NCBI GenBank assembly: GCA_946491665.1
Contig: CAMLYL010000031.1
Location: 1 to 33,172 of the forward strand
Length of the DNA: 33,172 nt
Direction: 5' to 3'
Source of the DNA: an uncultured Lachnospiraceae bacterium
GTDB taxonomy: Bacteria; Bacillota; Clostridia; Lachnospirales; Lachnospiraceae
This document shows, in pieces, positions 17,538 to 24,856 of this stretch. A program made the translations under genes and the position numbers. How positions within the stretch are numbered: the stretch's first letter is position 1; every line of letters starts with the position of its first letter. Below the pieces are notes generated by a model, which was not told the DNA's origin, searched no databases, and saw only the letters and a list, made by a program, of their open reading frames with translations.

Positions 17538-17610
17538 TCATCCTCCTGCCCTGAGCCTCTTTTTGCTCATACAGATACCCTTTTGAGAGCTCCCTTTACC
17601 TCTTATATGG

Positions 17611-17642
17611 AAAAGAGCTGCTTCCGTCTATGGAAACAGCTC
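17611..17642 (-). terminator. Intrinsic terminator after hup
   Basis: An 11-bp stem with one G-T pair (17615-17625 with 17632-17642), 6-nt loop, followed by TTTTCC on minus. It is 17 nt after the hup stop, so HU is mainly monocistronic. Confidence 0.75.
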
Positions 17643-17659
17643 CCGCAAATCAGTCATAT

Positions 17660-17935
17660 CTATGCATTTACCATGTCCTTTAAAGCTTTTCCAGCTTTGA
17701 ACTTCGGAGCTTTGCTGGCTGCGATGGTCATGGTCTCGCCTGTACGGGGATTTCTTCCCTCTCTGGCCGGACGCTCTGCAACCTCAAAAGTACCAAAACC
17801 AACTAACTGAACCTTATCTCCGTTCTTCATTGCATCTGCAACTGCACCGGTAAATGCTGCAAGGGCTTTCTCCGCATCCTTTTTGGAAATCTCAGCCTTT
17901 TCAGCCATAATCGCTACTAATTCTGTTTTGTTCAT
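17660..17935 (-). CDS. hup: HU-family DNA-binding protein
   Basis: A histone-like dimer that bends and compacts DNA. The 91-residue protein begins MNKTELVAIMAEKA and has GDKVQLVGFGTFEV. The DNA-binding arm is RPAREGRNPRTGE with the intercalating proline, and KAPKFKAGKALKDMV ends it. The start at 17935 has AGGAGG 8 nt upstream; the ATG two codons earlier is only 2 nt from that site and cannot be used well. Strong promoter and terminator flank it. Confidence 0.96.
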   Translation of the reverse strand: MNKTELVAIMAEKAEISKKDAEKALAAFTGAVADAMKNGDKVQLVGFGTFEVAERPAREGRNPRTGETMTIAASKAPKFKAGKALKDMVNA

Positions 17936-17997
17936 GAACATGTCCTCCTAATATACCTGTCTCTCCCAGGTCTTATTTCTTGTCACGATATAGAATA

Positions 17998-18026
17998 TAT
18001 ATACTAACTTTCCCTATATTTGTCAA
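17998..18026 (-). promoter_or_regulatory. Sigma-A promoter of hup
   Basis: Consensus TTGACA (18021-18026), 17 nt, TATATA (17998-18003) on minus, with an AT-rich region around. The leader is about 55 nt. The promoter starts right after the upstream SGNH gene, with no clear terminator between. Confidence 0.85.
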
Positions 18027-18050
18027 GAGAAACTTTGGCAAACTCCCGCT

Positions 18051-19124
18051 TTACTGCTCTTTTCCCAGTAAATCCCTCTGCGTAAAACGATAACCTCTTT
18101 TTCCTTTCGAAATCGCCTCTTTCAGACGCCCGATTACATCATCATTATAAGAAGCGCAGTCTTCCCACTCGGCGGTCACTTCTTCACTGTGATCCATATT
18201 GATATCATAATGATCCACAAGATACTGACCCAGGTAAGAAGTTACTTTCTCCGCCCCGTAGATGTTGCAGTGAAAAGGATTATAAAAATCTGTCTTCGGA
18301 TCAATGCCTATTTCATCCTGAAGGTCATACATATCCAGATAATCATAACCGGCTTCCTGAATCAGCTTAACCGCTTCGTCTACAGACTGATTTTCCTTAT
18401 ACTGAATCTGCTCGGGGGTACGGACAAACAGAACATTCCTGATTCCCAGATCCTTCAGATAAGCGAGAACTTCTTTCAGGTATTTCATCCCATCTTTACT
18501 GATCGAGTAATTCATGGTCTGCCCGTCCGGCGGCAGAACTGCAGTTTCTGTAGCAAAATTTTTCGTAATGGAATATCCCTGCCTGTTAATGCGCGCCTTA
18601 TCCAGAAACGCATTCATGCAGTCTGCGCGGTTCACCCAGTTTCCATGGTATTTCTTATATTTCTTCTCGTAATCCGATCTCTTTTCCGGATCCACTACCT
18701 CCCGGATCGTTTCATCCCGGTTTTCGGAATTCGGAAGAGAATCTATCCAGGCTCTGATCGAAGGCTCATCCTCCTGATCCTTATAAATGAATCCGTAAAG
18801 TTCCAGCACATAAACCTGGGGATCCTGAGTCTCCTCCATCTCCCGAATGGCAGAAGGATAACAGGAGCCCCTCATTCCTCCCACAGCCAGAGCGTAGCTG
18901 GTGAAACCGAACTTCTCATATGCCAGAGGCGAATAAAAGGATGTATATGTCTCGCTGGGGCCTACCAGAGCCACATCAATACTGTTTTCCGGCTCTTTAT
19001 GAAAACCATAAATACCCACAACATCCTTCCCTCTGGGAACGCTCAGAAAATTATTTATAAAAGAAAGTACAAAAATACTGACCAGAGCAAATACCGCAAT
19101 ACGGATAATATGTTTTTTCTTCAT
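18051..19124 (-). CDS. SGNH/DltD-like extracytoplasmic acyl-transfer protein
   Basis: The last gene of the Dlt-like operon. DltD-type proteins act outside the membrane, passing the acyl group released by the MBOAT channel protein to the cell-surface polymer. The 357-residue protein has one N-terminal membrane anchor (about 6-26) and an extracellular SGNH-like domain. Ser57 in VALVGPSETY corresponds to the nucleophile (GSSE in DltD), and Asp279 and His285 in DFYNPFHCNIYGAEK form the other triad members. SD AGGAG is 7 nt before the ATG. It is not close to classical DltD in sequence, so the acceptor may not be teichoic acid. A repeat element separates it from the MBOAT gene. Confidence 0.7.
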   Translation of the reverse strand: MKKKHIIRIAVFALVSIFVLSFINNFLSVPRGKDVVGIYGFHKEPENSIDVALVGPSETYTSFYSPLAYEKFGFTSYALAVGGMRGSCYPSAIREMEETQDPQVYVLELYGFIYKDQEDEPSIRAWIDSLPNSENRDETIREVVDPEKRSDYEKKYKKYHGNWVNRADCMNAFLDKARINRQGYSITKNFATETAVLPPDGQTMNYSISKDGMKYLKEVLAYLKDLGIRNVLFVRTPEQIQYKENQSVDEAVKLIQEAGYDYLDMYDLQDEIGIDPKTDFYNPFHCNIYGAEKVTSYLGQYLVDHYDINMDHSEEVTAEWEDCASYNDDVIGRLKEAISKGKRGYRFTQRDLLGKEQ

Positions 19125-19151
19125 GGTCTTTCTCCTGTATTATAACAAATG

Positions 19152-19458
19152 GTTACGATTCGCAGGTCTCTCCTTCCTCGTCATGCACAGTCCTCGTGCT
19201 TCGCACTCCAGTTCCGCGCTTCGCGCTACGACTGCTTATGGGAGGGCAGGACACTCGTTTCACAGGTTACGATTCGCAGTCCCTCCCTCGCCATGCGCAA
19301 AACCAGCCGGCTCTGCCGTCTGACGCTGCTTTGCAGCTCCTGTTTTGCTTATGCCGGGGGAGTGACTGTTTCCAGTCTGCTGTGTCCCCAAAAGCATTCG
19401 CTTACATGCAAGCATGACGCGCCTGCTTTTGGGGACACAACAGACTGCGAATCGTAAC
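19152..19458. repeat. Intergenic ~307-bp repeat element with 14-bp terminal inverted repeats and three hairpins
   Basis: GTTACGATTCGCAG occurs at 19152-19165 and 19266-19279, and inverted as CTGCGAATCGTAAC at 19445-19458, so the element has matching ends and an internal copy. Three segments each fold on themselves. Segment 1 (19166-19264) holds GTGCTTCGCAC and GCGCTTCGCGC hairpins. Segment 2 (about 19275-19372) pairs a 27-nt arm starting CAGTCCCTCC with one ending GGGGAGTGACTG (22 of 27 match). Segment 3 is a long near-perfect stem. No coding gene is credible in this 342-nt gap. It looks like a MITE- or REP-like non-coding mobile repeat; no clear target duplication is visible. Confidence 0.7.
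19373..19447. repeat. 24-bp inverted repeat, strongest hairpin of the element
   Basis: Arms 19373-19396 and 19424-19447 pair over 24 bp with one mismatch; the core TGTGTCCCCAAAAGCA is a perfect 16 bp. The 27-nt loop contains smaller self-complementary runs (CATGC..GCATG). There is no T-run at either side, so it is not an ordinary terminator. Confidence 0.85.
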
Positions 19459-19466
19459 ATCTGAAA

Positions 19467-21074
19467 TTAAAATTGCATATATACGAATTCTCCTGCGCTT
19501 ACGCCGGGGCCGTACATGCCGAACAGGTAAATAGCAATCATTGCCCCAAGCATAACGATCCACTGGAACCAGATACACTGCTTATCCAGGGTCTCCCGGA
19601 CTGATCTTCCGCTGCGCTCCTGATACAGAGAGACGCAAAACAGCAGCAGAAGGCCGGCTGCCAGAATATACCAGTCCTGTCTCTGCAGTCCCAGTCCCAG
19701 GAGAGAATCTTTAAATTCCCGCATGCCAAGAGGCGGCATGGGATCTGTCACGCATTTCGTCAGCATGACAATGGAATCCTTCAGATTATCCGCTATATCA
19801 AAAGCAAAGCCGATCAGCACGAGCACGGTTGTCCGCAGGATCTGGAACAGCCGATAGCTGAAACTCTTTGAAACCGGTCCGATTTTCTCCCTGAATTTCC
19901 GGAACAGCGGATCACAGAGCATGGAGATAAAGATAATGATTCCATTCCACAAACCGAAACCGGCATAACGCCAGTTGGCTCCATGCCACATACCAATTAC
20001 CAGGAAGGTAATCAGCGTACCGATACATCCCGGCAGAACCCTGCCCAGATGAACGCCCAGCCTGCCCTTAATATGCGCAGTCAGCCCCCGTCCCATTTTC
20101 AGAAAGGGTTTGGAGACCGCGATGGGATAAAACAGATATGTTTTCAGCCAGCGTCCCAGAGAAATATGCCATCTCCGCCAGAACTCGGATACATCCTTTG
20201 AGAAAAAGGGACGCCGGAAGTTTTCCGCCATCTGAATTCCGAACATCTGCGCCACTCCCCGGGATATATTGATGCCTCCGGAAAAATCCGTATACAGCTG
20301 AAAAGCATAAATCACAATTGCCGCAGCGTTCCAGAACCCGCCCAGATCATTTTTCCGATCCAGAAGCGTATTCAGAGCAACCAGCGCCCGGTCCGCCAGA
20401 ACCATCTTTAAAAACAGACCCCAGAGAATCAGTTGAAATCCGTATTTTATATTTTCATACTTCAGCCGGTGTCCCTCATTTAACTGGACAGCCAGCTCAT
20501 CGTAAATTGCAATGGGTCCCTGAATAATCTGCGGGAAAAAGGATGCAAAAAGCGCGAATTTCGCCGGATTTTTCTGTGCCGGAGTTTTTTCCCAGTATAC
20601 ATCCAGCAGGTAGCCCATGGTCTGAAACGTATAAAAGCTGATGCCGAGAGGCAGCAGCAGCGTTACCATGGGGATGGACACGCCGATCCTCTCTCCCAGA
20701 GATCCTGCAATCCAGTTATAGTATTTCAGTACCCCTAATATTCCAAAATTAAATACAAGCACTACAATCAGAATGATACGCTTGTATTTTGCAAACTTAT
20801 TCTTAAACTGTTTTTTCTCTTCTTTCGACCATACCGCCTTATTTTCCTTCAGGATGGCCTTCCTTTTCCCATCCAGTTTTTCCATTCCCACAGCGCCCAG
20901 CCATGTGGTTACAATGGTAATACAGAGAAAAGGAAGGTAATCCAGACAGACAATTCCATAAAATGTGAAGCTGGCTGCCAGCAGCACAATCCATCGGAAG
21001 CGGATCGGTACGATATAGTATGCCACAAGGGCAATACAGACAAAGATAAAAAACGATGCCGATACCAGTGTCAT
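19467..21074 (-). CDS. MBOAT-family O-acyltransferase (DltB-like)
   Basis: A polytopic membrane acyltransferase. DltB-type members take an acyl group from a cytosolic carrier protein and pass it across the membrane. The 535-residue protein has about eleven or more helices, GISFYTFQTMGYLLDVY (145-161), FFPQIIQGPI, YTDFSGGINI, FWRRWHISLGRWLKTY (299-313) and GMWHGANW with the catalytic-site His364. The start has GGGAG 5 nt upstream and lies 24 nt after the ACP gene. The ligase, ACP, MBOAT and SGNH set argues that its donor is the ACP here rather than an acyl-CoA. Alginate O-acetyltransferase AlgI belongs to the same family, which is the main alternative. Confidence 0.93.
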   Translation of the reverse strand: MTLVSASFFIFVCIALVAYYIVPIRFRWIVLLAASFTFYGIVCLDYLPFLCITIVTTWLGAVGMEKLDGKRKAILKENKAVWSKEEKKQFKNKFAKYKRIILIVVLVFNFGILGVLKYYNWIAGSLGERIGVSIPMVTLLLPLGISFYTFQTMGYLLDVYWEKTPAQKNPAKFALFASFFPQIIQGPIAIYDELAVQLNEGHRLKYENIKYGFQLILWGLFLKMVLADRALVALNTLLDRKNDLGGFWNAAAIVIYAFQLYTDFSGGINISRGVAQMFGIQMAENFRRPFFSKDVSEFWRRWHISLGRWLKTYLFYPIAVSKPFLKMGRGLTAHIKGRLGVHLGRVLPGCIGTLITFLVIGMWHGANWRYAGFGLWNGIIIFISMLCDPLFRKFREKIGPVSKSFSYRLFQILRTTVLVLIGFAFDIADNLKDSIVMLTKCVTDPMPPLGMREFKDSLLGLGLQRQDWYILAAGLLLLFCVSLYQERSGRSVRETLDKQCIWFQWIVMLGAMIAIYLFGMYGPGVSAGEFVYMQF

Positions 21075-21098
21075 AAACTCTCCCTGAAACCTTTCAGA

Positions 21099-21326
21099 TT
21101 AATCGTCTCCAAGCCGCTGAATCATCTCATAAATCGCAGCCGCGCTGTTAAAGTTCTGCGGCATGATCTGAGAGGGCGGTACAGTTATGTCATATTCCTC
21201 GTCAATCATGGCAATAATCTGAATGACATCAAAAGACTCCAGCAGTCTCTTGTCAAACAGCCCGGTTTCATTTCTGAAGTCTACTCCCGGTTTAATCTCT
21301 TCCAGCTTTGCAATCAGTTCTTCCAT
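21099..21326 (-). CDS. Acyl carrier protein (DltC-like)
   Basis: Carries the activated acid as a phosphopantetheine thioester between ligase and MBOAT protein. The 75-residue acidic protein has the four-helix ACP pattern. LLESFDVIQII holds Ser31 as the phosphopantetheine site, with Glu instead of the usual Asp before it. The start at 21326 has GGAGG 8 nt upstream; the in-frame ATG 11 codons earlier adds a non-conserved tail and lacks one. It lies 51 nt after the symporter and 24 nt before the MBOAT gene. Not a fatty-acid ACP, judging by the gene set. Confidence 0.9.
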   Translation of the reverse strand: MEELIAKLEEIKPGVDFRNETGLFDKRLLESFDVIQIIAMIDEEYDITVPPSQIMPQNFNSAAAIYEMIQRLGDD

Positions 21327-21377
21327 TTTCTTATCCTCCGTTTTATAATATATTCTCAAAATAATTGAGTTCTGTTA

Positions 21378-22994
21378 TTACAATACGCCGATCCCCCGCA
21401 GATAGGGAATAATCCATCCCACTGCCATTCCGACAACAAACAGCGGGCCAATCAGCATCGCAAGACGGGTCACCGCAAACGTCCGCTTCACGTCCGCAGG
21501 ATTCTTTTCGCTCTCAGGCATAACAAACATTGCCGCTCTTGCCGCCTTTTCTTCCTCGGTCACCTGAGTCAGCGAAGAACCGATCACCATGGCAATAATA
21601 TTGATCACAATTCCCACAATACTTGAATCCAGATAAGCGGGAAGGGAAAATCCTCCGATTCCCACAATCAGCTTCATCACGAAGCATCCCAGAAATCCAG
21701 CCAGCATTCCGCAGAAGGCTCCGGTCTTTGTCAGCCGTTTGCTGAACACACAGGCCACCGCCACCGGCATCCAGGAACTGGCGATCACTGCGCCGCCGAG
21801 AAACATAATAACAAAAATTGCCGGCGGGTTAAAAACCGAAATCAAAAGAATTACCACCGCGATCAAAACCATGGCCCACTGGCCGATTCGTATATATCTT
21901 TTATCCTCTTCGTTGTCCGCTGATTCACTCGCTCCGAAAATGTCATTCGCCACGGACGCCCCAATCAGGGAAGTGAACGTGGTTGCCGAAGAAATACCTG
22001 CAGACAAAATTCCGGTCAGCAGCAGCACTCCCAGGAACTTCGGCATCAGATTCATACTCGCCCACAGCAATACATGAGAAGAGTCTGCCATATCGGGTAC
22101 AGACACCCGTACCATAACAGCTCCGATTCCTGCCAGGAATTCCAGGGCAAACACACCGAGCGCCGCCCAGTAAGAACTGCGGATAATCGTATGCTCGTTC
22201 TTCGCCATCTGATAACGGCTGCTCTGCCAGGGTCCTACCATACACACACTCAGCCATACCACACCGAAGTTCAGTCCCCAGACAATATTCTCCCAGCCTG
22301 TATCATACAGTACGCCGGGTTTTCCTCCCCAGGAAAGCACCTGAGTCGTATCCGGATTTGCCGCAACCTGTTCCAGCGCCCCGAACCAGCCGCCGGAATT
22401 TTTCGCAATAAAAATCACTCCGATGACCAGCGCTATCGTAAACACCGCCGCCATCATCGTATCCGTAATCAGCACGCCCCGGGATCCGGACATAACGGAA
22501 ATCAGTGTAAATACCACAATACATACGGCAATACAAATCCGGTAGTCCACACCGGTTACCGCATTCATCAGAGTTCCAACACCCTGCATTACAGACAACA
22601 GATATACCGCCATTGTTACCATGGCGGTAACCGCAGCCAGCGCCCGCATTTTTCTTGAATCAAAACGGTTCCCGAAAAACTCCGGAATCGTCAGAGCATT
22701 GCTTCTGCGCAGATATCTTCCAAAAAAGACGGCTCCCAGAATGTATCCGGCTGACTGCATTCCCGCAAAAAGTACAATCGAGGAGAACACGCCGTCATAA
22801 CACTGAGCCGCGTCCCCCATAAACATTCCCGTACTGGAATAGGAGGCGATCAGAGATCCGGCAATCAGAATCACCGGAGCCTTCCGCCCCGCCACATAAA
22901 AATCTTCCGCATTGCGGATCTTCCGGCTGATCACGGCGCCGATCACAGTAAATGCGATCATGGCAATGATCATTCCAATCAGATAAATATTCAT
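21378..22994 (-). CDS. Sodium:solute symporter (SSS family)
   Basis: A cation-coupled uptake protein of the family that includes PutP, PanF and monocarboxylate transporters. The 538-residue protein is strongly hydrophobic, with about thirteen helices. SRKIRNAEDFYVAGRK after helix 1, IASYSSTGMFMGD, and GILSAGISSATTFTSLIGASVANDIF (the conserved SSS core with sodium-site serines) are visible. Its ATG overlaps the stop of the 36-residue gene (ATGA). Its place inside a ligase-ACP-MBOAT operon suggests that it imports the acid the ligase activates. Classical dlt operons have no such gene. The substrate cannot be read from sequence. Confidence 0.9.
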   Translation of the reverse strand: MNIYLIGMIIAMIAFTVIGAVISRKIRNAEDFYVAGRKAPVILIAGSLIASYSSTGMFMGDAAQCYDGVFSSIVLFAGMQSAGYILGAVFFGRYLRRSNALTIPEFFGNRFDSRKMRALAAVTAMVTMAVYLLSVMQGVGTLMNAVTGVDYRICIAVCIVVFTLISVMSGSRGVLITDTMMAAVFTIALVIGVIFIAKNSGGWFGALEQVAANPDTTQVLSWGGKPGVLYDTGWENIVWGLNFGVVWLSVCMVGPWQSSRYQMAKNEHTIIRSSYWAALGVFALEFLAGIGAVMVRVSVPDMADSSHVLLWASMNLMPKFLGVLLLTGILSAGISSATTFTSLIGASVANDIFGASESADNEEDKRYIRIGQWAMVLIAVVILLISVFNPPAIFVIMFLGGAVIASSWMPVAVACVFSKRLTKTGAFCGMLAGFLGCFVMKLIVGIGGFSLPAYLDSSIVGIVINIIAMVIGSSLTQVTEEEKAARAAMFVMPESEKNPADVKRTFAVTRLAMLIGPLFVVGMAVGWIIPYLRGIGVL

Positions 22995-23101
22995 GCATCC
23001 TTTTCCTGCTCTTTCTTATAATCTTTTTTCAGTCCCAGATAAGCCAGCACCACTGCTGCCGTCATCCAGATTCCAATAAATATCGCAATTGCAAATTCCA
23101 C
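22991..23101 (-). CDS. 36-residue membrane peptide, probable symporter small accessory protein
   Basis: A GTG-started frame of 37 codons: MEFAIAIFIGIW, then MTAAVVLAYLGL forming one membrane helix, then the charged tail KKDYKKEQEKDA. AGGAG lies 6 nt before the GTG. It starts 22 nt after the ligase stop, and its TGA overlaps the symporter ATG as ATGA. One-helix peptides of this kind are encoded next to many symporters in Firmicutes, and DltX is a small one-helix partner in classical dlt operons. Position and coupling favour a symporter subunit; a DltX-like role is the alternative. Confidence 0.75.
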   Translation of the reverse strand: MEFAIAIFIGIWMTAAVVLAYLGLKKDYKKEQEKDA

Positions 23102-23123
23102 GATTTTCTCCTGCCTCTCTTCC

Positions 23124-24638
23124 CTATATCAGTTCCCGCAGCTTTACGCGATCTGTCTTCCCGTTCAGATTCAGCGGCATTTTTTCCAGATGAACCATGC
23201 GATTCGGAAGCATGTAAACCGGCAGAGACTCCTTCAGAGCCTCCCGCAGCCCGTTCTCTTCCCGTTCTCCGGTATAAAACAGCACAATCCGGCTCCTCTC
23301 CATGTCATATAGACAACAGCAGGAGTCCACTCCTTCTTCCGCCGAAACAGCTGTCTCAATCTCTCCCAGTTCAATCCGGTTTCCCATATGCTTGATCTGA
23401 AAATCCTTTCTTCCCATATAAATCAGATCCCCGGCAGAATCCACCATGGCCAGATCTCCCGTGCGGTACATCCTCTTATCGATCTCAGGCTGATCGGGCG
23501 TATACAGCGGATTGGGCACAAATACCTGGGCTGTTTTCTCCGGATCCCGGTAATAGCCGTCCGCCAGGCTGGGTCCTGTGCCGCACAGTTCCCCGATTTC
23601 TCCCTGAGAAACCTCTCTGTCATTCTCATCCAGAAGAAACAGCTTCGTGTGAGCCGCCGCTTTTCCAATCGGCAGCCGCTCCGAATCATCAATCTCCCGA
23701 TCCACCCAGTAATACGCGCAGATATCCGTCATCTCCGTAGGGCCGTACATATTAATAAAGTCTGCATCCGGATATTCCCGTCTCCACATATTTAACTGCT
23801 TTGCGGGCATTACCTCGCCCCCGAACATAATCAGCTTCAGATCATCCAGATGAAGTTCCGGCAGCGCGCCCAGATTCGCAATCAGGCAGAGAGCCGAAGG
23901 AACCCAGAAAACCGTATTGATCCTGTGCTCTTTCATCCAGTTTAATGTCATCATTGGAAATGAAAAAATCTGCTTCGGCGCAATATGGCACTCTGCCCCG
24001 CATTTAATGGTCATATAAATATCCAGTCCTGACATTACAAAATAGAACGGAGTCTGATTGGCAAATACGGTATGCTCATCCATGGGGAAAGTATCCCCCA
24101 GCCATTCCAGATAGTGAATCACTGCCCTGTGGGAAATCACCACACCCTTGGGCGTGCCGGTAGACCCTGATGTAAACAATACATAAAGCGTGTCATCCGG
24201 CGACATCTGCGCCTGCACAGCAGCCAGTTCCGCCTCGTCCGAAACAGTTTCCCCCGCTTCCGCTATATCAATAATCTGCGCCTGTCCCGCAAATGCCTCC
24301 GCCGCCTCTCTGTGTTCCGCATCTGTAAGAATCACCTCCGGCTGAAGCACCTCCATGATCTTCCGGATCCTCGCCTGAGGCATATAAATATCCAGAACCG
24401 TATAAAAATTTCCGCTGTACACAATGCCCATCATTGCTTCAATACAGACGGTTCCCTTATCCAGAAAAATAGCTGCCGCCTTCCGGCGCAGCCCCTTCTG
24501 CAGAAGACATCCGGCAATTCTTTTTGCCCGGCTCTGCAGTTCCCCGAAAGAGATCTTCGTCTCCTCATCAATAAAAGCTGTTTTCTCCCCGCAGACTGAA
24601 GCTGTATGCTCCAGATATTCCTGAACCGCATGAAACAT
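23124..24638 (-). CDS. DltA-like AMP-forming carrier-protein ligase, likely not D-alanine specific
   Basis: An ANL-superfamily adenylation enzyme that activates a carboxylic acid with ATP and loads it on the carrier protein. The 504-residue protein has the P-loop FTSGSTGTPKG (155-165), NMYGPTE (296-302), YRTGDL (391-396), GRKDFQIK (409-416) and the catalytic Lys494 in NGKTDR, the full DltA plan. Two pocket positions differ. The A4 motif reads FYFVMSGLDIY where DltA has F.FDLS..DLY, so the amino-binding Asp is Val201. FGGE (272-275) has Gly273 where DltA has FCGE, with its enantiomer-selecting Cys. The start at 24638 has AGGA 4 nt and AGGAGG 14 nt upstream; ATG 24665 lacks a site. First gene of a six-gene operon. 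Confidence 0.85.
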   Translation of the reverse strand: MFHAVQEYLEHTASVCGEKTAFIDEETKISFGELQSRAKRIAGCLLQKGLRRKAAAIFLDKGTVCIEAMMGIVYSGNFYTVLDIYMPQARIRKIMEVLQPEVILTDAEHREAAEAFAGQAQIIDIAEAGETVSDEAELAAVQAQMSPDDTLYVLFTSGSTGTPKGVVISHRAVIHYLEWLGDTFPMDEHTVFANQTPFYFVMSGLDIYMTIKCGAECHIAPKQIFSFPMMTLNWMKEHRINTVFWVPSALCLIANLGALPELHLDDLKLIMFGGEVMPAKQLNMWRREYPDADFINMYGPTEMTDICAYYWVDREIDDSERLPIGKAAAHTKLFLLDENDREVSQGEIGELCGTGPSLADGYYRDPEKTAQVFVPNPLYTPDQPEIDKRMYRTGDLAMVDSAGDLIYMGRKDFQIKHMGNRIELGEIETAVSAEEGVDSCCCLYDMERSRIVLFYTGEREENGLREALKESLPVYMLPNRMVHLEKMPLNLNGKTDRVKLRELI

Positions 24639-24667
24639 GATTTCCTGGTATCCCTCCTTTAACATTT

Positions 24668-24725
24668 TTCGACATATTTATACTGTCTGCCATTCTATCA
24701 TATAACAGCAGCCATGTCTTTAAAA
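24668..24725 (-). promoter_or_regulatory. Probable promoter region of the Dlt-like operon with a Spo0A-like box
   Basis: On minus, TATGAT (24697-24702) lies 16 nt after TTTAAA (24719-24724), and TATAAA (24677-24682) is a second -10 candidate; both have weak -35 boxes. TGTCGAA (24668-24674), a perfect Spo0A-box heptamer, follows the second -10. One heptamer may be chance. Confidence 0.35.
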
Positions 24726-24779
24726 TTTTCTTAATAATATCTTTACAGAATTTGTCACTAATTCCTTTTTCTGTAATCC

Positions 24780-24808
24780 TTGCGAAACCGGTAACCCTAT
24801 GGTAAGAT
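24780..24808 (+). promoter_or_regulatory. Sigma-A promoter of pgm
   Basis: TTGCGA (24780-24785), 17 nt, TAAGAT (24803-24808), with TG one base before the -10 (TGGTAAGAT). The leader to ATG 24857 is about 42 nt. Confidence 0.6.
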
Positions 24809-24856
24809 AGGGGAGAAAAAACAGTATCTGAAAGAACCTTAAAGGGGGAATCCAAC

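Noticed and set aside
19151..19279. Direct repeats as a possible CRISPR array
   Set aside because: Only two direct copies, 114 nt apart, with hairpin sequence between; no regular spacers and no cas gene.
19123..19460. Several 66-102 residue frames in the 19.1-19.5 kb gap
   Set aside because: They lie wholly in the hairpin repeat element, have no ribosome sites, and their periodic sequence follows the repeats.
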